DNA from: Leptospira semungkisensis
GTDB lineage: Bacteria; Spirochaetota; Leptospiria; Leptospirales; Leptospiraceae
NCBI RefSeq assembly: GCF_004770055.1
Contig: NZ_RQEP01000018.1
Span: forward strand, 372,001 to 436,000
Direction: 5' to 3'
Length of the DNA: 64,000 nt
Below, piece by piece: positions 37,691 through 50,090 of the stretch; position 1 is the stretch's first letter, and every line of letters begins with the position of its first letter. A program made the translations under genes and the position numbers. The notes under the pieces are model-generated. The model saw only the letters and a list, made by a program, of their open reading frames with translations. It had not been told where the DNA came from and searched no databases.

Positions 37691-37718
37691 TTGATATAAC
37701 AATTAAAAAATCTAATAT
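37691..37718 (+). promoter_or_regulatory. Sigma-70-type promoter of the EAL gene
   Basis: TTGATA (37691-37696), 16 bases, TAATAT (37713-37718). The predicted start lies within a few bases of ATG 37727, implying a leaderless or nearly leaderless mRNA. Confidence 0.6.
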
Positions 37719-37726
37719 AGCGAAGG

Positions 37727-38938
37727 ATGCAAGTTCAGGCGATTGAAACCGAGATAATCCCCTTTTTTCAGCCAATCCTTTCTGTGGAGGATGGTGGAAT
37801 CTTCGCCCATGAGGTCCTCGCTCGCAAAAAGACAGAAGCTGGATTCGAATCCGCAGGCGCACTCTTTTCTTCCGAATCTGAACTTTCGGACGAAGAGCTT
37901 GGATTTTTAGAAGAAAGGATTTGGAAGAAAGCATTAGAAAAATTGAAATCTTCTCCGGATTCCTCCAGGCTTTTTCTGAATATTTCCCCCAATCGATTGT
38001 ATAGAGAATTAGAAAATGAAAGAATAGATTCTTTTCGCCTTCTTCGCTTAACAAGAGAATACGATATTGATCCGAACCGGATCATCTTAGAAGTTACGGA
38101 AGAGGAATTTTCAGGCAGCTTGGATTCTCTTCGTATTGCTGTAGACTTACTTAGAGCATACGGTTTCAAGATCGCGTTAGATGATCTTGGATCCGAGGCT
38201 TCTGGGATAGAAAGAGTCGGACTCCTTAGACCTGACTTTCTCAAAATGGATCTTAGATTAATTCGGGCCTCATCTCGTTCTCCTTCCGTGAGAAAGGTAA
38301 TGGAACATATTAGAGATCTTGCATTTTCTTTAGGAGCCTCTGTTCTTTACGAAGGAGTAGAAACCCAGGAAGAGTTATATTTTGCTTTGGAAGGAGGTGC
38401 AAGATTCCTACAAGGCTTCCTGCTATTGAAACCTGGACCAGAATTAGCAAATGGAAAGGAGCCTTCTCTTTCTATCAAGGAGATGGTTCGGTTCTTTCAT
38501 GAAAAGAAGATGGAGCAGATGAAACGTGAGCTTGCTTTTGAAAGAAGGGTACGAGTCACTCTTAAGGAATTCCTGGATCCCTTTCCTATATTGAAAATCG
38601 CAAACCGATACTTGGTGGATGCATATACAGTATTCAGATCATCTAAGGAAATACACAGAGTATACATAACGGATTCTAAAGGCACCCAACTTTCTCCTTA
38701 CTATATGAGAACGGGAGAAGATTCTTTTAGAGAAACGAGTCATGGCATCGGCAAGAATTGGTCTTATCTTCCTTACTTTTATAAACAGCTTCAGGATTCC
38801 ATGAGAAGGCCGGAGGATTGGGGAATGAGCGATCGTTATTTCGATCGGGATGCGGTCAAAGATCTGATCGTATTCAGCAAAGAGATAGAGCAAGGCGCTT
38901 ATGTATTTTTAGACGTGACCGCACCGGGCCTGCATTAA
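37727..38938 (+). CDS. EAL-domain cyclic-di-GMP phosphodiesterase with YkuI-like C-terminus
   Basis: Likely hydrolyses cyclic di-GMP. EAL landmarks are all present: IFAHEVLAR (E), LFLNISP (N), IILEVTEEEF (E), KIALDDLGSEASG (DD), DFLKMDL (K), YEGVETQEE (E) and FLQGFLLLKPG (Q). Loop 6 is unusual (DLGSEASG for DFGTGYSS). After a basic helix, residues 275-400 resemble the PAS-like sensory C-terminus of YkuI (VYITDSKGTQLSPYYMR, GIGKNWSYLPYF). No membrane segment. A small winged-helix-like gene follows after 12 bases. Confidence 0.88.
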   Translation: MQVQAIETEIIPFFQPILSVEDGGIFAHEVLARKKTEAGFESAGALFSSESELSDEELGFLEERIWKKALEKLKSSPDSSRLFLNISPNRLYRELENERIDSFRLLRLTREYDIDPNRIILEVTEEEFSGSLDSLRIAVDLLRAYGFKIALDDLGSEASGIERVGLLRPDFLKMDLRLIRASSRSPSVRKVMEHIRDLAFSLGASVLYEGVETQEELYFALEGGARFLQGFLLLKPGPELANGKEPSLSIKEMVRFFHEKKMEQMKRELAFERRVRVTLKEFLDPFPILKIANRYLVDAYTVFRSSKEIHRVYITDSKGTQLSPYYMRTGEDSFRETSHGIGKNWSYLPYFYKQLQDSMRRPEDWGMSDRYFDRDAVKDLIVFSKEIEQGAYVFLDVTAPGLH

Positions 38939-38950
38939 GATCATGTCAGT

Positions 38951-39172
38951 ATGAGCAGTATCCAAAATCAGATCTTGCAGGATATTTACCAGGCCTCTCA
39001 TACCGGAGGCTTTCTTACTATGAGAGATCTTGAATTGAATACTTCGCTTACCGAGTGGAAACTTAGACCTCACTTAGAAGATCTAAAAGAGGCCAGCCTG
39101 ATTGTAGAACATCCGGAAGGATTCCAAGTAGCTCCCCGAGGAACCCATTACTATAAGAGCAAATGGGGCTAA
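38951..39172 (+). CDS. Small winged-helix-like protein
   Basis: 73 residues with a helix-turn-helix look: NQILQDIYQASHTGGFLTMR, DLELNTSLTEWKLRPHLEDL, then KEASLIVEHPEGFQVAPRG, the pattern of a recognition helix followed by a beta wing. It sits 12 bases after the EAL gene on the same strand and is probably co-transcribed with it. Its stop overlaps the end of the converging transporter gene by four bases. It may be a DNA-binding or protein-binding partner of the phosphodiesterase; no named family is claimed. Confidence 0.65.
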   Translation: MSSIQNQILQDIYQASHTGGFLTMRDLELNTSLTEWKLRPHLEDLKEASLIVEHPEGFQVAPRGTHYYKSKWG

Positions 39173-40083
39173 GCGACCGGCTCTACGTTTTCATCCTTCT
39201 TAGAATGATTTCCATTCAGTATGAATACGGACCCGATAGCCAGTATTCCTCCGAGTAGAGTGCTTATCGAAGGCACTTCTCCTAAAAAGATCCAGCTCCC
39301 TAACAAAGCAGTTACCGGAACCAAAAAAATAAAGGAACTCGCTGTCCTCGATCCCAATCTAGACGATGCATAGAAATATACCGTAGTTCCGAACGTTGTA
39401 GATATTACAGAAAGGTAAAGTAACTGGACCCAGAAGTTCAGATCGTTGTCGAATACGCCTTTTAGATCATAAGGAAAGGCCAAAAAGAAATCTATAAATG
39501 TTCCGATCGCGAATACATAGAAACTGTATACCATCGGAGAAATTTTCTGCCCTGCGCTGTGACTGTTCATGCTTAAGATAGCCCAGCTAAACGCGCATAA
39601 TAGGAAATAAACATTTCCTGATTGGAACAAGAGTGTCCAATCCCCTTCCCAAATTTTTAAAAGAAGAAAACCACCTAGGAGTCCAATGCACAACCCGAAG
39701 AATTCCTTAGATCCAGGAAGCTTTCTCTGAAATGCATGCACCATTATGTATGTGAGAATTGGATTCATGGTAGTGACCAATACTCCGCCTGCCCCAGCTA
39801 ATCCTTGGCTCAAGCCGAGCAAAAAGAACTGGTTATAAATGGTGTATAGGATTCCGCCAAGAATCACTTGCACGACTGCCTTTTTATCCGGAAGCGCAAT
39901 CGAGTCCTTTCTCCAAATCAATACAGGCACGAGAGAAAGTGCAGTTGCAAGAAAGCGCCAGAACACGATTACAATTGGAGGTTCCGAATTTACAATGGAC
40001 TTTGCGGAAGGCCAAGCAAAGCCCCAGCTGATCATTGCGATGACTAAGAGTAAGAAGAATTTTGCGGATTGGCTCTGAAACAT
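39169..40083 (-). CDS. EamA/DMT-superfamily transporter
   Basis: Ten membrane helices in two five-helix EamA repeats (about residues 5-135 and 145-290). Family features include ISWGFAWPSAKSIVNSEPP at the start, WRFLATALSLVPVL, and the repeat ends in TTMNPILTYIMVHAFQ and FIFLVPVTALLGSWIFLGE. Substrate unknown; relatives export amino acids and metabolites. It converges with the winged-helix gene. Confidence 0.88.
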   Translation of the reverse strand: MFQSQSAKFFLLLVIAMISWGFAWPSAKSIVNSEPPIVIVFWRFLATALSLVPVLIWRKDSIALPDKKAVVQVILGGILYTIYNQFFLLGLSQGLAGAGGVLVTTMNPILTYIMVHAFQRKLPGSKEFFGLCIGLLGGFLLLKIWEGDWTLLFQSGNVYFLLCAFSWAILSMNSHSAGQKISPMVYSFYVFAIGTFIDFFLAFPYDLKGVFDNDLNFWVQLLYLSVISTTFGTTVYFYASSRLGSRTASSFIFLVPVTALLGSWIFLGEVPSISTLLGGILAIGSVFILNGNHSKKDENVEPVA

Positions 40084-40144
40084 TCGGCGATTGCCTCTCG
40101 TTACCAGATTTTTCCTACGGATGCAAAAGAGGAGTACAAATAAA

Positions 40145-40169
40145 AAACCCGACTAATATCGCCGGGTTT
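40145..40169 (-). terminator. Terminator of the small minus-strand gene
   Basis: AAACCCG (minus strand) pairs with CGGGTTT around 11 bases and runs into TTTATTT. A second perfect hairpin, TGGCCGAA CATA TTCGGCCA (40176-40195), stands just before it. Confidence 0.7.
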
Positions 40170-40217
40170 CTTTGGTGGCCGAACATATTCGGCCATATAT
40201 ATCGTTGGACCTATAGC

Positions 40218-40430
40218 TTATGCGTTTAGATCGATCAAATAGCCTCTTCGCACCATTTGGTCGTCAGTATTGACCCCGACTTTCGCAAGACTTTTTGGCG
40301 CGGTCACAACACTCTCCATATTGCTAAGTGGATGAAGTCTGTCCGGCATATTTTGAAGCGTAAACTCGGATTGGGAGAATTGTCTGGCAGCTCGATTATT
40401 ACTTCCTGCTGCGTTGATTTCTTGTAACAT
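40218..40430 (-). CDS. Small hypothetical protein, 70 residues
   Basis: ATG 40430 follows AAGGA at about nine bases. The product is hydrophilic, starts MLQEINAAGSNNRAARQFSQ and ends QMVRRGYLIDLNA, without signal or membrane segment. Two strong hairpins lie downstream, one with a T run, which supports a real, separately transcribed gene. No family recognised. Confidence 0.5.
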   Translation of the reverse strand: MLQEINAAGSNNRAARQFSQSEFTLQNMPDRLHPLSNMESVVTAPKSLAKVGVNTDDQMVRRGYLIDLNA

Positions 40431-40544
40431 GCTGCGAATTCCTTTTTTACGAAATTTAAACTTTCTATTTCCATTTGTAAAGAAAGAAATTTCGGACCCT
40501 TACCCCTGAAACTCGAGAAAAATGGAAAAGATTTAGGATTCGAG

Positions 40545-41597
40545 TCATAATTCCTTTCGGTCTCCGGATAGCCGGTTGTCCGCATAACTCGCAACAATAT
40601 GCTGCACTAAATTATAAAAGATAATAGGAAGCATAACGGAAGGATGATCCGCCAAACTCAGAGAGGCGAGCACTAGACCAGTCCCATTATTATTCATACC
40701 TAATCCGAATACTAAAGAAGATTTCTCCGAATCGGAGGTCTTAAACACTCTCGCGATCACAAATCCCAGAAAGAAGGAGAAGGAGCAAAGTCCTCCAGTG
40801 ATCAAAAGGATCACGAATAGAAAGTCCCAATCCGGATTTGTGAATACCTGAGGAAGGACAACAGAAGCATTCGAATAATTTAAAATAAGAAGATTCAGTA
40901 GATTGATCTCCTTGATCGGTTTCTTAATCTTCTCCGCTGAATCCTTGGGCAATAGAAAGTGCAATCCTATCCCTACAATTGTAGGAAGAAGTACAGATAA
41001 GAATAAGAAGGCGCCAACTCCTTGCCCAGCAATCTCATGCAGATCTTCCGAATAATCTCCAGTTGTGATAAAGCCTATGGAATGCAAGCCGATCGGAGTA
41101 GTAACCGGGCTAAGTATCGTAGAAAAAACTACGAGTCCTAAACTCAAAGCAAGATTCCCATTTGATTTTTGAGACCATGCAGTAGACGAAGCTGCAATCG
41201 GCATGGACGCAATTAGTGCAAGACCTACGAGAATATTCTGCACTTCGTCCGGATTATGCCAGACGATCATCAGAAAAGAAACTAGAAAGGTAAATAGTAT
41301 TGGAATAGATAAGTTCGCAAACAATCCTACAAAAAGAAGAATCGGCTTCTTGAGTAGATGAAATAGTTCGGAAGTCTTAATCCCTAAACCAGCATTCAAT
41401 AAAAGTAATGAAAGAAGAACCAGAGATAGAGAGACTTTTATCTTTCCTCCATCCAAGAAAGTGAATGTCCCGAAATTTATATCTCGAATGGTTAACCCGA
41501 GTCCGGGGAAGATCCCGCCGAAAAGATAAGAAGCTAAAATGAAATAAAAGAAATGCTTATGAAGATACTCGAAGAATTTACGAAACGGATCCTTCAA
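40545..41597 (-). CDS. Bile acid:sodium symporter (SBF/BASS) family transporter
   Basis: About ten membrane helices. Family-type segments are LLNAGLGIKTSEL, VGLALIASMPIAASSTAWSQ with the crossover motif, the second crossover FGLGMNNNGTGLVLAS and LPIIFYNLVQHIVA near the end. TTG 41597 (GGTGG upstream) gives about 350 residues starting MKDPFRKFFEYLHKHFFYF; reading further back would overlap the preceding gene by about 150 bases. The solute is unknown. Confidence 0.82.
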   Translation of the reverse strand: MKDPFRKFFEYLHKHFFYFILASYLFGGIFPGLGLTIRDINFGTFTFLDGGKIKVSLSLVLLSLLLLNAGLGIKTSELFHLLKKPILLFVGLFANLSIPILFTFLVSFLMIVWHNPDEVQNILVGLALIASMPIAASSTAWSQKSNGNLALSLGLVVFSTILSPVTTPIGLHSIGFITTGDYSEDLHEIAGQGVGAFLFLSVLLPTIVGIGLHFLLPKDSAEKIKKPIKEINLLNLLILNYSNASVVLPQVFTNPDWDFLFVILLITGGLCSFSFFLGFVIARVFKTSDSEKSSLVFGLGMNNNGTGLVLASLSLADHPSVMLPIIFYNLVQHIVASYADNRLSGDRKEL

Positions 41598-41631
41598 TTG
41601 GCTGCCACCAAGAAAATGGAAAATCGTTCTC

Positions 41632-42318
41632 TCACAACGCCTCTCCTTCCCATCTCGGATATACGATTTCTTCTTCCTCTTCAGGAACAGAAGAACCGGC
41701 CTCATCTTCCAGTAACGTAAAGCCTTTAGGCTCTTGCGAGAACTCCGGAAAATATTCAAAGAATAGTTTTGTGGCAACAATCCGAGTAGTCGCAGGATAG
41801 TTTACCTTGAATGAATCGGAGAAATCCAGCTCAGGCAATTGATGGAATTGGATTCTGTCTTCGAAATTGATAAAGTCCTGCTTTGAAAAACCCATATTCC
41901 TGGAAACGATCTCGTCCTTAAGTAAGATCCAATCCAATTTGAATCTCATCCGATATCCTTGGAAGGCGGAAGATCTTTGGATCAAGTTCACCACTCTCAT
42001 CAAAGGATATTCCAGATTATAATAAGGAGTCAGATACACCATGAGGTATCTTTGGCTGAAGCCTAAAGGTTCCCAAACTCTTTCCGGAGCAAGGTTCAGA
42101 TCTGAATCAGAGCGAAGCCCTTCGAGCATCGAATGAAGAACAGGTGCAGTTTTCTTTTCGGAATAGAATTCTTGGATCACGATCTCGCCAAATTCTCCGT
42201 AATAGAGCCATTTGTACAGATCCTGGATTTCGACTAAGGGATGGAGTTCTATAAAGCGATTTAAGCTAGAGATTTTTTCCTCTCTAGTTCTGTTTTCGTC
42301 GATCTCCTTATGGATCAT
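41632..42318 (-). CDS. Hypothetical protein with acidic C-terminus
   Basis: 228 residues, soluble by composition, with an N-terminal charged helix (EIDENRTREEKISSLNRFI), an aromatic-rich centre (GFSQRYLMVYLTPYYNLEYP, FQGYRMRFKLDWILLKDE) and a poly-Glu end (VPEEEEEIVYPRW). It ends 35 bases before the symporter start on the same strand, so the two are probably one transcript. No known family was recognised. Confidence 0.7.
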   Translation of the reverse strand: MIHKEIDENRTREEKISSLNRFIELHPLVEIQDLYKWLYYGEFGEIVIQEFYSEKKTAPVLHSMLEGLRSDSDLNLAPERVWEPLGFSQRYLMVYLTPYYNLEYPLMRVVNLIQRSSAFQGYRMRFKLDWILLKDEIVSRNMGFSKQDFINFEDRIQFHQLPELDFSDSFKVNYPATTRIVATKLFFEYFPEFSQEPKGFTLLEDEAGSSVPEEEEEIVYPRWEGEAL

Positions 42319-42401
42319 AGAAGTGCCGGAAATATCTTAATGTAAAAGGCCTCGAAATTCAACTCTAAAATAAGAGTGGCGACCTTCGACTAACAGTCTG
42401 C

Positions 42402-43037
42402 TTATTCGGTACTCTTTCCGTATTTTTCCTTATCGGAGGCAAATTCCTTACCGCGTAAGAGGCGGATAAAATTTGCCCTATGCAATAAGAGTATAATACC
42501 GCTTGTAAAGCAAATGGCCCAGAAGACGGGAGTATTGAAATCTCTTCCTTCCCATAGAGAAAGTATATAATAAGAAATGGGAAGAGTAATCGCTCCACCT
42601 ATCGAACCTATGGAGACAAACCCGAAGATCTTCTTTAGGCTTAAGAATACAATCAGAGTGATGAGTATAGGCCCGGGAGCAAGAACAGCAAAAACTCCGA
42701 AGCTTGTGGCCACTCCCTTCCCGCCCTTGAATTTTAAAAAGGGAGAAAACATGTGGCCTAAGACTGCAGAGACTCCCGAACAAAGTGCCAAAACTTGCGC
42801 TGACTCTCCGAATAATAAAAACACAGTTAAAGGAGAAATTGCTCCCTTCAATATATCCAGAAGAAGGACCGGCAATCCTACTTTCCATCCAAGGAGCCTA
42901 GTAACATTGGTCGCTCCAATATTACCGCTTCCTTTTTCTCGTATGTCCATGCCGTAGTATTTTGCGGCAAGAAATCCAAAAGGAATGGAACCGATCAAAA
43001 AGGAGACCGGCAAGAATAGGATAAATAGATCGTTCAT
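42402..43037 (-). CDS. plsY: Glycerol-3-phosphate acyltransferase PlsY
   Basis: Acylates glycerol-3-phosphate from acyl-phosphate at the inner membrane, the first step of phospholipid synthesis. Five membrane helices and the three PlsY motifs are present: [15 protein letters not shown] near residue 36, [14 protein letters not shown] near residue 105 and a later [14 protein letters not shown]. 211 residues match. Its ATG overlaps the der stop by four bases. Confidence 0.95.
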   Translation of the reverse strand: MNDLFILFLPVSFLIGSIPFGFLAAKYYGMDIREKGSGNIGATNVTRLLGWKVGLPVLLLDILKGAISPLTVFLLFGESAQVLALCSGVSAVLGHMFSPFLKFKGGKGVATSFGVFAVLAPGPILITLIVFLSLKKIFGFVSIGSIGGAITLPISYYILSLWEGRDFNTPVFWAICFTSGIILLLHRANFIRLLRGKEFASDKEKYGKSTE

Positions 43038-44410
43038 TTTCGATCCGACCTCAATTCCAAACGAATGGGGATCCCTTGCAGATTGTATTTTTCAGTTAAC
43101 TTTTTCTTAATAAAGGTCAATAGATTCGATTTGAAATATTCCACATGGTTCACAAACAGAATCAGGTGAAATGGAGAAATGGACACTTGAGTGCAATACA
43201 ACATCTTAGGAGGGCGATTCGCAGAGAAGGACCTTCCTGCCTCCGCCATCCAGGCTCTCAAAGACTGATTTAATTCGGAAGTCGAGATCTTTCTCTTGGA
43301 TCTAGAGGCAAGGTCCAAGGTCATCTCCATCAGCTTATGGATCCTTTGTTTTTCCTTGGCACTCAAAGTGACGATTTGGATCTCTCTTAATAATGGAAGT
43401 CTGGAATGTAAACGTTCCTTGTAATCCTTGAACGATTGGTTGTCCTTATTCTCTATCGTGTCCCATTTATTCACAGCGAGAAGGAAAGGTTTTCCTTCTT
43501 CCTGGAGCATGGACACGATCTTCTTATCAAATTCTCCGAAACCCTTTTGTGCATCCAATAGATGAATGACTATATCCGAGCCTTGGATTGCCCTTTTTGT
43601 TCTTTGATAAGAATAGAATTCTAAGGCCTCGCCTTTGTCCGACTTCTTTCGGATCCCGGCGGTATCGATGATCCGAATCTTTTTTCCTTCGAATGTGACC
43701 GTAGTATCTACGGAATCCCTGGTGGTTCCAGCTACATCACTTACCACAGCTCTATCATAACCGCAAAGTGCATTCAATAAACTTGATTTACCTGCATTCG
43801 GTTTTCCTACAATGGACAGACTAAAATCCTCGTCGGAAGTCTTAGTCTCTTCTTCCGTTTCGGACTGGACGATCTTTCTCTTTGCGCTGGGAAGAAGGAA
43901 TGCAATCTTCTCCAATAAAAGCGGAAGGTTCCTTCGTCCGATAGCCGAGATAGGAAGTATTTCAGAAAGACCCATTCTATAGAAGGAATCCAGATCCGCT
44001 TCTTCTTCAGGATGATCTACCTTGTTCACACAAAATAGAGAAGGAATAGAATTCAATTCAGGATCCTTTCTGAATTTTTCGATCAGCCTTGAATCGTAAT
44101 TCGTGACCTCTCTGAAATCCAATAGAAAGACAACCAGATCGGACTCTGCAACCTGTCTAAAAGCATTTTCTAATACTGCTTCTTCCATGCTTTCCGGTCT
44201 TTCTATATCTAAACCGGGAGTATCACATAAGAAGAAGTCGAGACCTTTCTCAGGATTCAAGACTCTTGCCCGGAGTACGTCTCGAGTAACTCCCGGATAA
44301 TCTTCGGTGATCGCTAATTTCTTTTTCAGAAGAGCATTAAAGAGCGTGGACTTTCCTACGTTCTGGCGCCCTACGATGCTTACAATTGGGACTCGTTTTT
44401 TTGAGGACAT
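43034..44410 (-). CDS. der: Ribosome-assembly GTPase Der (EngA)
   Basis: Needed for 50S maturation. Two tandem GTPase domains: G1 [16 protein letters not shown] near residue 10 with DTPGLD and NKVDHPEE, and again [16 protein letters not shown] near residue 205 with [10 protein letters not shown] and [12 protein letters not shown]-like domain closes the protein ([20 protein letters not shown]). 458 residues match the family. It starts two bases from smpB. Confidence 0.96.
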   Translation of the reverse strand: MSSKKRVPIVSIVGRQNVGKSTLFNALLKKKLAITEDYPGVTRDVLRARVLNPEKGLDFFLCDTPGLDIERPESMEEAVLENAFRQVAESDLVVFLLDFREVTNYDSRLIEKFRKDPELNSIPSLFCVNKVDHPEEEADLDSFYRMGLSEILPISAIGRRNLPLLLEKIAFLLPSAKRKIVQSETEEETKTSDEDFSLSIVGKPNAGKSSLLNALCGYDRAVVSDVAGTTRDSVDTTVTFEGKKIRIIDTAGIRKKSDKGEALEFYSYQRTKRAIQGSDIVIHLLDAQKGFGEFDKKIVSMLQEEGKPFLLAVNKWDTIENKDNQSFKDYKERLHSRLPLLREIQIVTLSAKEKQRIHKLMEMTLDLASRSKRKISTSELNQSLRAWMAEAGRSFSANRPPKMLYCTQVSISPFHLILFVNHVEYFKSNLLTFIKKKLTEKYNLQGIPIRLELRSDRK

Positions 44411-44412
44411 CT

Positions 44413-44895
44413 TTAAGAGTAATTCTTGGTTTTCATCGCTCTCGCGATTTCTATTTTTGCGTCGCTTTTCTTGAGATCTTCGCGTTTATCATATAGCTTT
44501 TTAGGTTTCGCGACTGCTAGTTCAACCTTTGCCCAGCGATTGTCTTTGAAATATACTTTTGTTGCTACAAGGACCAGGCCCTTCTCCTTGACCTGCTTTT
44601 CTAGCTTCTCTATTTCTTTTCTCTTCAATAGAAGTTTTCGAGGTCGGATCTCAGGGTGATTCGCATAACCTCCATTCTTGTATGGAGTAATGGAGAAGCT
44701 GTCTAGAAAGACTTCACCGTTCTTGATCTTTGCAAAGGCGTCGGTAAGGTTCGCCTTCTTTTCTCTCAAGCTTTTGACTTCGGATCCGGACAAGACTATG
44801 CCTGCTTCGATGAATGAGATCAGCTCGAAGTTGAATCTGGCTTTTTTATTTACCAGAGGTTGAGGGCCTAAATCTTTTTCCTTGTTCTTTCCCAT
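44413..44895 (-). CDS. smpB: SsrA-binding protein SmpB
   Basis: Partner of tmRNA in rescuing stalled ribosomes. The OB-fold shows [39 protein letters not shown] and [20 protein letters not shown], and the basic C-terminal tail that enters the mRNA channel is present ([20 protein letters not shown]). 160 residues. No tmRNA gene was found in this window. Confidence 0.96.
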   Translation of the reverse strand: MGKNKEKDLGPQPLVNKKARFNFELISFIEAGIVLSGSEVKSLREKKANLTDAFAKIKNGEVFLDSFSITPYKNGGYANHPEIRPRKLLLKRKEIEKLEKQVKEKGLVLVATKVYFKDNRWAKVELAVAKPKKLYDKREDLKKSDAKIEIARAMKTKNYS

Positions 44896-44931
44896 CTCTT
44901 TATCGCTAGCGGAAATATTTCCGCTCGCAGA

Positions 44932-47964
<3,033 letters not shown>

Positions 47965-48111
47965 GACCCCAAGATCCAAAATGAAGTAAGTAGATGCAAT
48001 CCGAATTCAGTAGGACTTCCAACTAATAGTTTGCAAATTAAACCTTTCGAAAGTACAAAATTTGAAGAATCCGCTTGTTCCACATAAGGCTTTCGCATTA
48101 GCGTATTTATT

Positions 48112-49230
48112 ATGAGCCAAAGCACACTCGACTATGTTCTCGCACAACGGATCCAAGGACTGGATTCCTCTGCGATACGAAAAGCTTTCGAATTAGCGGG
48201 AACCTTAAAGGACCCGATCAATCTTTCTATAGGCCAGCCTCATTTTCCCTGCCCTGAAAATATCATAGAAGCGGGAGCAAAAGCTCTTCGAGATGGAAAG
48301 ACTGCGTATACTTTGACTGCAGGAATTCCGGAACTAAAAGAGGCACTTGCCCAAAAATACAAACAAGAGAATCTAATTCCTTATGCAAATCCGGAACGTA
48401 TCCTTGTCACCTCCGGGATCAGCTCCGCATTTTTACTTCTATTCAATTCTCTTCTGGACGAAGGGGACGAATGTCTCGTAGTCACTCCTCACTTCTTAAT
48501 GTATCCAGCGTACATCAAGATCTACGGAGGAAAAATGCATACTGTCTCCGAAGATTTTCAACCGTTAGACCTGGATCGCTTCAAGGATAAGAAACTGAAG
48601 ATCATCATCTTCTCAACTCCTTCCAATCCGACGGGAACCGTTTTGAAGAAAGACCAACTAACGGCCCTCGCAGATCTTGCGGAAAAAACAGGAGCCTACC
48701 TGATCTCAGACGAAATCTACGAAAAATTCGATTACGATAAATCTTTCATGTCCGTAGGTTCCTTTTACGAGAGAGCGATCACTCTTTCGGGCTTTTCCAA
48801 GACGTACAGTATGACCGGCTTGAGACTTGCCTCGATCCTTGCTCCTGCTCCTATTATAAAAACATTAACTACCCTACAACAATATACTCTTGTTTGCGCG
48901 CCTTCCGTAACTCAATGGATGGGAATGGAAGCGTTGAAGACTGACATGCAACCTTATATAGACGATTATAAGGAAAAAAGGGACTTTGTTTACGATAATC
49001 TAAAGGACCACTACGAACTGAAAAAAAGTGGGGGCGCCTTCTACTTCTTCCTGAAGATCAAGGAGAAGGACGATGACTTTATCGTTCGAGCAGTAAAGGA
49101 GAAAAGCCTGATTTTAGTCCCAGGATATATCTTTACGGATTCCAAGGAATACATTCGTATCAGTTTCGCCTCCGAATGGGAAAATTTGAAACGAGGCGTC
49201 CAAGCCCTGAAAGAACTAGCAGTTTCTTAA
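48112..49230 (+). CDS. PLP-dependent class I/II aminotransferase
   Basis: Fold-type I transaminase. Substrate-binding N-terminus INLSIGQPHFPCP, YTLTAGIPELKEALA, the NPTG loop STPSNPTGTV, the PLP aspartate region LISDEIYEKFDYD, the Schiff-base lysine in LSGFSKTYSMTGLRLA near residue 230, and the C-terminal arginine in YIRISFAS. 372 residues fit aspartate-type aminotransferases, but the amino donor cannot be fixed. The prepilin peptidase gene begins eight bases after its stop. Confidence 0.9.
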   Translation: MSQSTLDYVLAQRIQGLDSSAIRKAFELAGTLKDPINLSIGQPHFPCPENIIEAGAKALRDGKTAYTLTAGIPELKEALAQKYKQENLIPYANPERILVTSGISSAFLLLFNSLLDEGDECLVVTPHFLMYPAYIKIYGGKMHTVSEDFQPLDLDRFKDKKLKIIIFSTPSNPTGTVLKKDQLTALADLAEKTGAYLISDEIYEKFDYDKSFMSVGSFYERAITLSGFSKTYSMTGLRLASILAPAPIIKTLTTLQQYTLVCAPSVTQWMGMEALKTDMQPYIDDYKEKRDFVYDNLKDHYELKKSGGAFYFFLKIKEKDDDFIVRAVKEKSLILVPGYIFTDSKEYIRISFASEWENLKRGVQALKELAVS

Positions 49231-49238
49231 GAGGACTC

Positions 49239-50084
49239 TTGTCGACATCCATTTCTGAAGTTCCAGGTCTTCTGCCCTTAATTTGGCTGAGCGGCTTTTT
49301 GATCTCCATATCCTTTGGGAGTTTCTACTCTACCCTCGCCTATAGGATTTTACGTTTCTATTATGGAAGGGAGAGAAAGCAAGGCACAAGGCTCGCCAGG
49401 TTTCGTAGAATCCTTTTAGAACCTTCTTCTTGTGAATCCTGCGGTACAAAACTTAGCAGCAAGGCTCTCGTGCCTGTGTTCGGCTATTGGTTAGTTGGAA
49501 AAAAATGCCAGACCTGCGGCGCCGAGATCAATCCTCTCTACGCACTCTGTGAGGCCTCCTTCGGATTTCTATTTATGATCTCCTTTTTTCTTTCGGGAAA
49601 TTTCTTAGGATCTCTTGCATTTGTCGCTTTATGCGGTCATTTACTTGTGTCTGCAAGCACCGACTCCCAAAAATTCTCCTTAGATTACGAGAATCTACCT
49701 TTTATCCTAGCCTTAGGAATACTTGCAAATTTCTTAATATTCAATTCCTTGCCTGATAAAGCGGACTGGATCGTATTCGGTTGTTTTCTGGGAGCATTCT
49801 TTCTCACTCATTTTATTTTTCCAAGTGGGATGGGATTCGCTGACGCGATATTTGCCCCCAGCTTTGCTTTTATCAGCGGCCATCCTTGGTGGATTTTCTT
49901 TTTGAATGCTTCGTATGCAACTGCACTTGCAGTAACCTTCTTAAAAAGGAAGCAGGGAGAAAGCATTCGTGGCGTTCCTATTCCAATGGGAGTATATTTC
50001 TCTCTTAGCCTGGGCTTGACATTTCTCGCAAGAATGATCGCAAATTCGGGTTTACTTCCCCAATGGTTCAATCTCATTCTATAA
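49239..50084 (+). CDS. Prepilin peptidase (A24 family)
   Basis: Inner-membrane aspartic protease that processes type IV prepilins or pseudopilins. An N-terminal zinc-finger-like pair CESCGTKL and CQTCGAEINPLYALCE is followed by about seven membrane helices. The catalytic aspartates lie in SASTDSQKFSLD and GMGFAD (the GxGD-type motif). The start is TTG 49239 with AGAGGA; a frame from 49176 would overlap the aminotransferase. No pilin gene is adjacent. pdxH starts 6 bases after it. Confidence 0.85.
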   Translation: MSTSISEVPGLLPLIWLSGFLISISFGSFYSTLAYRILRFYYGRERKQGTRLARFRRILLEPSSCESCGTKLSSKALVPVFGYWLVGKKCQTCGAEINPLYALCEASFGFLFMISFFLSGNFLGSLAFVALCGHLLVSASTDSQKFSLDYENLPFILALGILANFLIFNSLPDKADWIVFGCFLGAFFLTHFIFPSGMGFADAIFAPSFAFISGHPWWIFFLNASYATALAVTFLKRKQGESIRGVPIPMGVYFSLSLGLTFLARMIANSGLLPQWFNLIL

Positions 50085-50090
50085 GAGATC

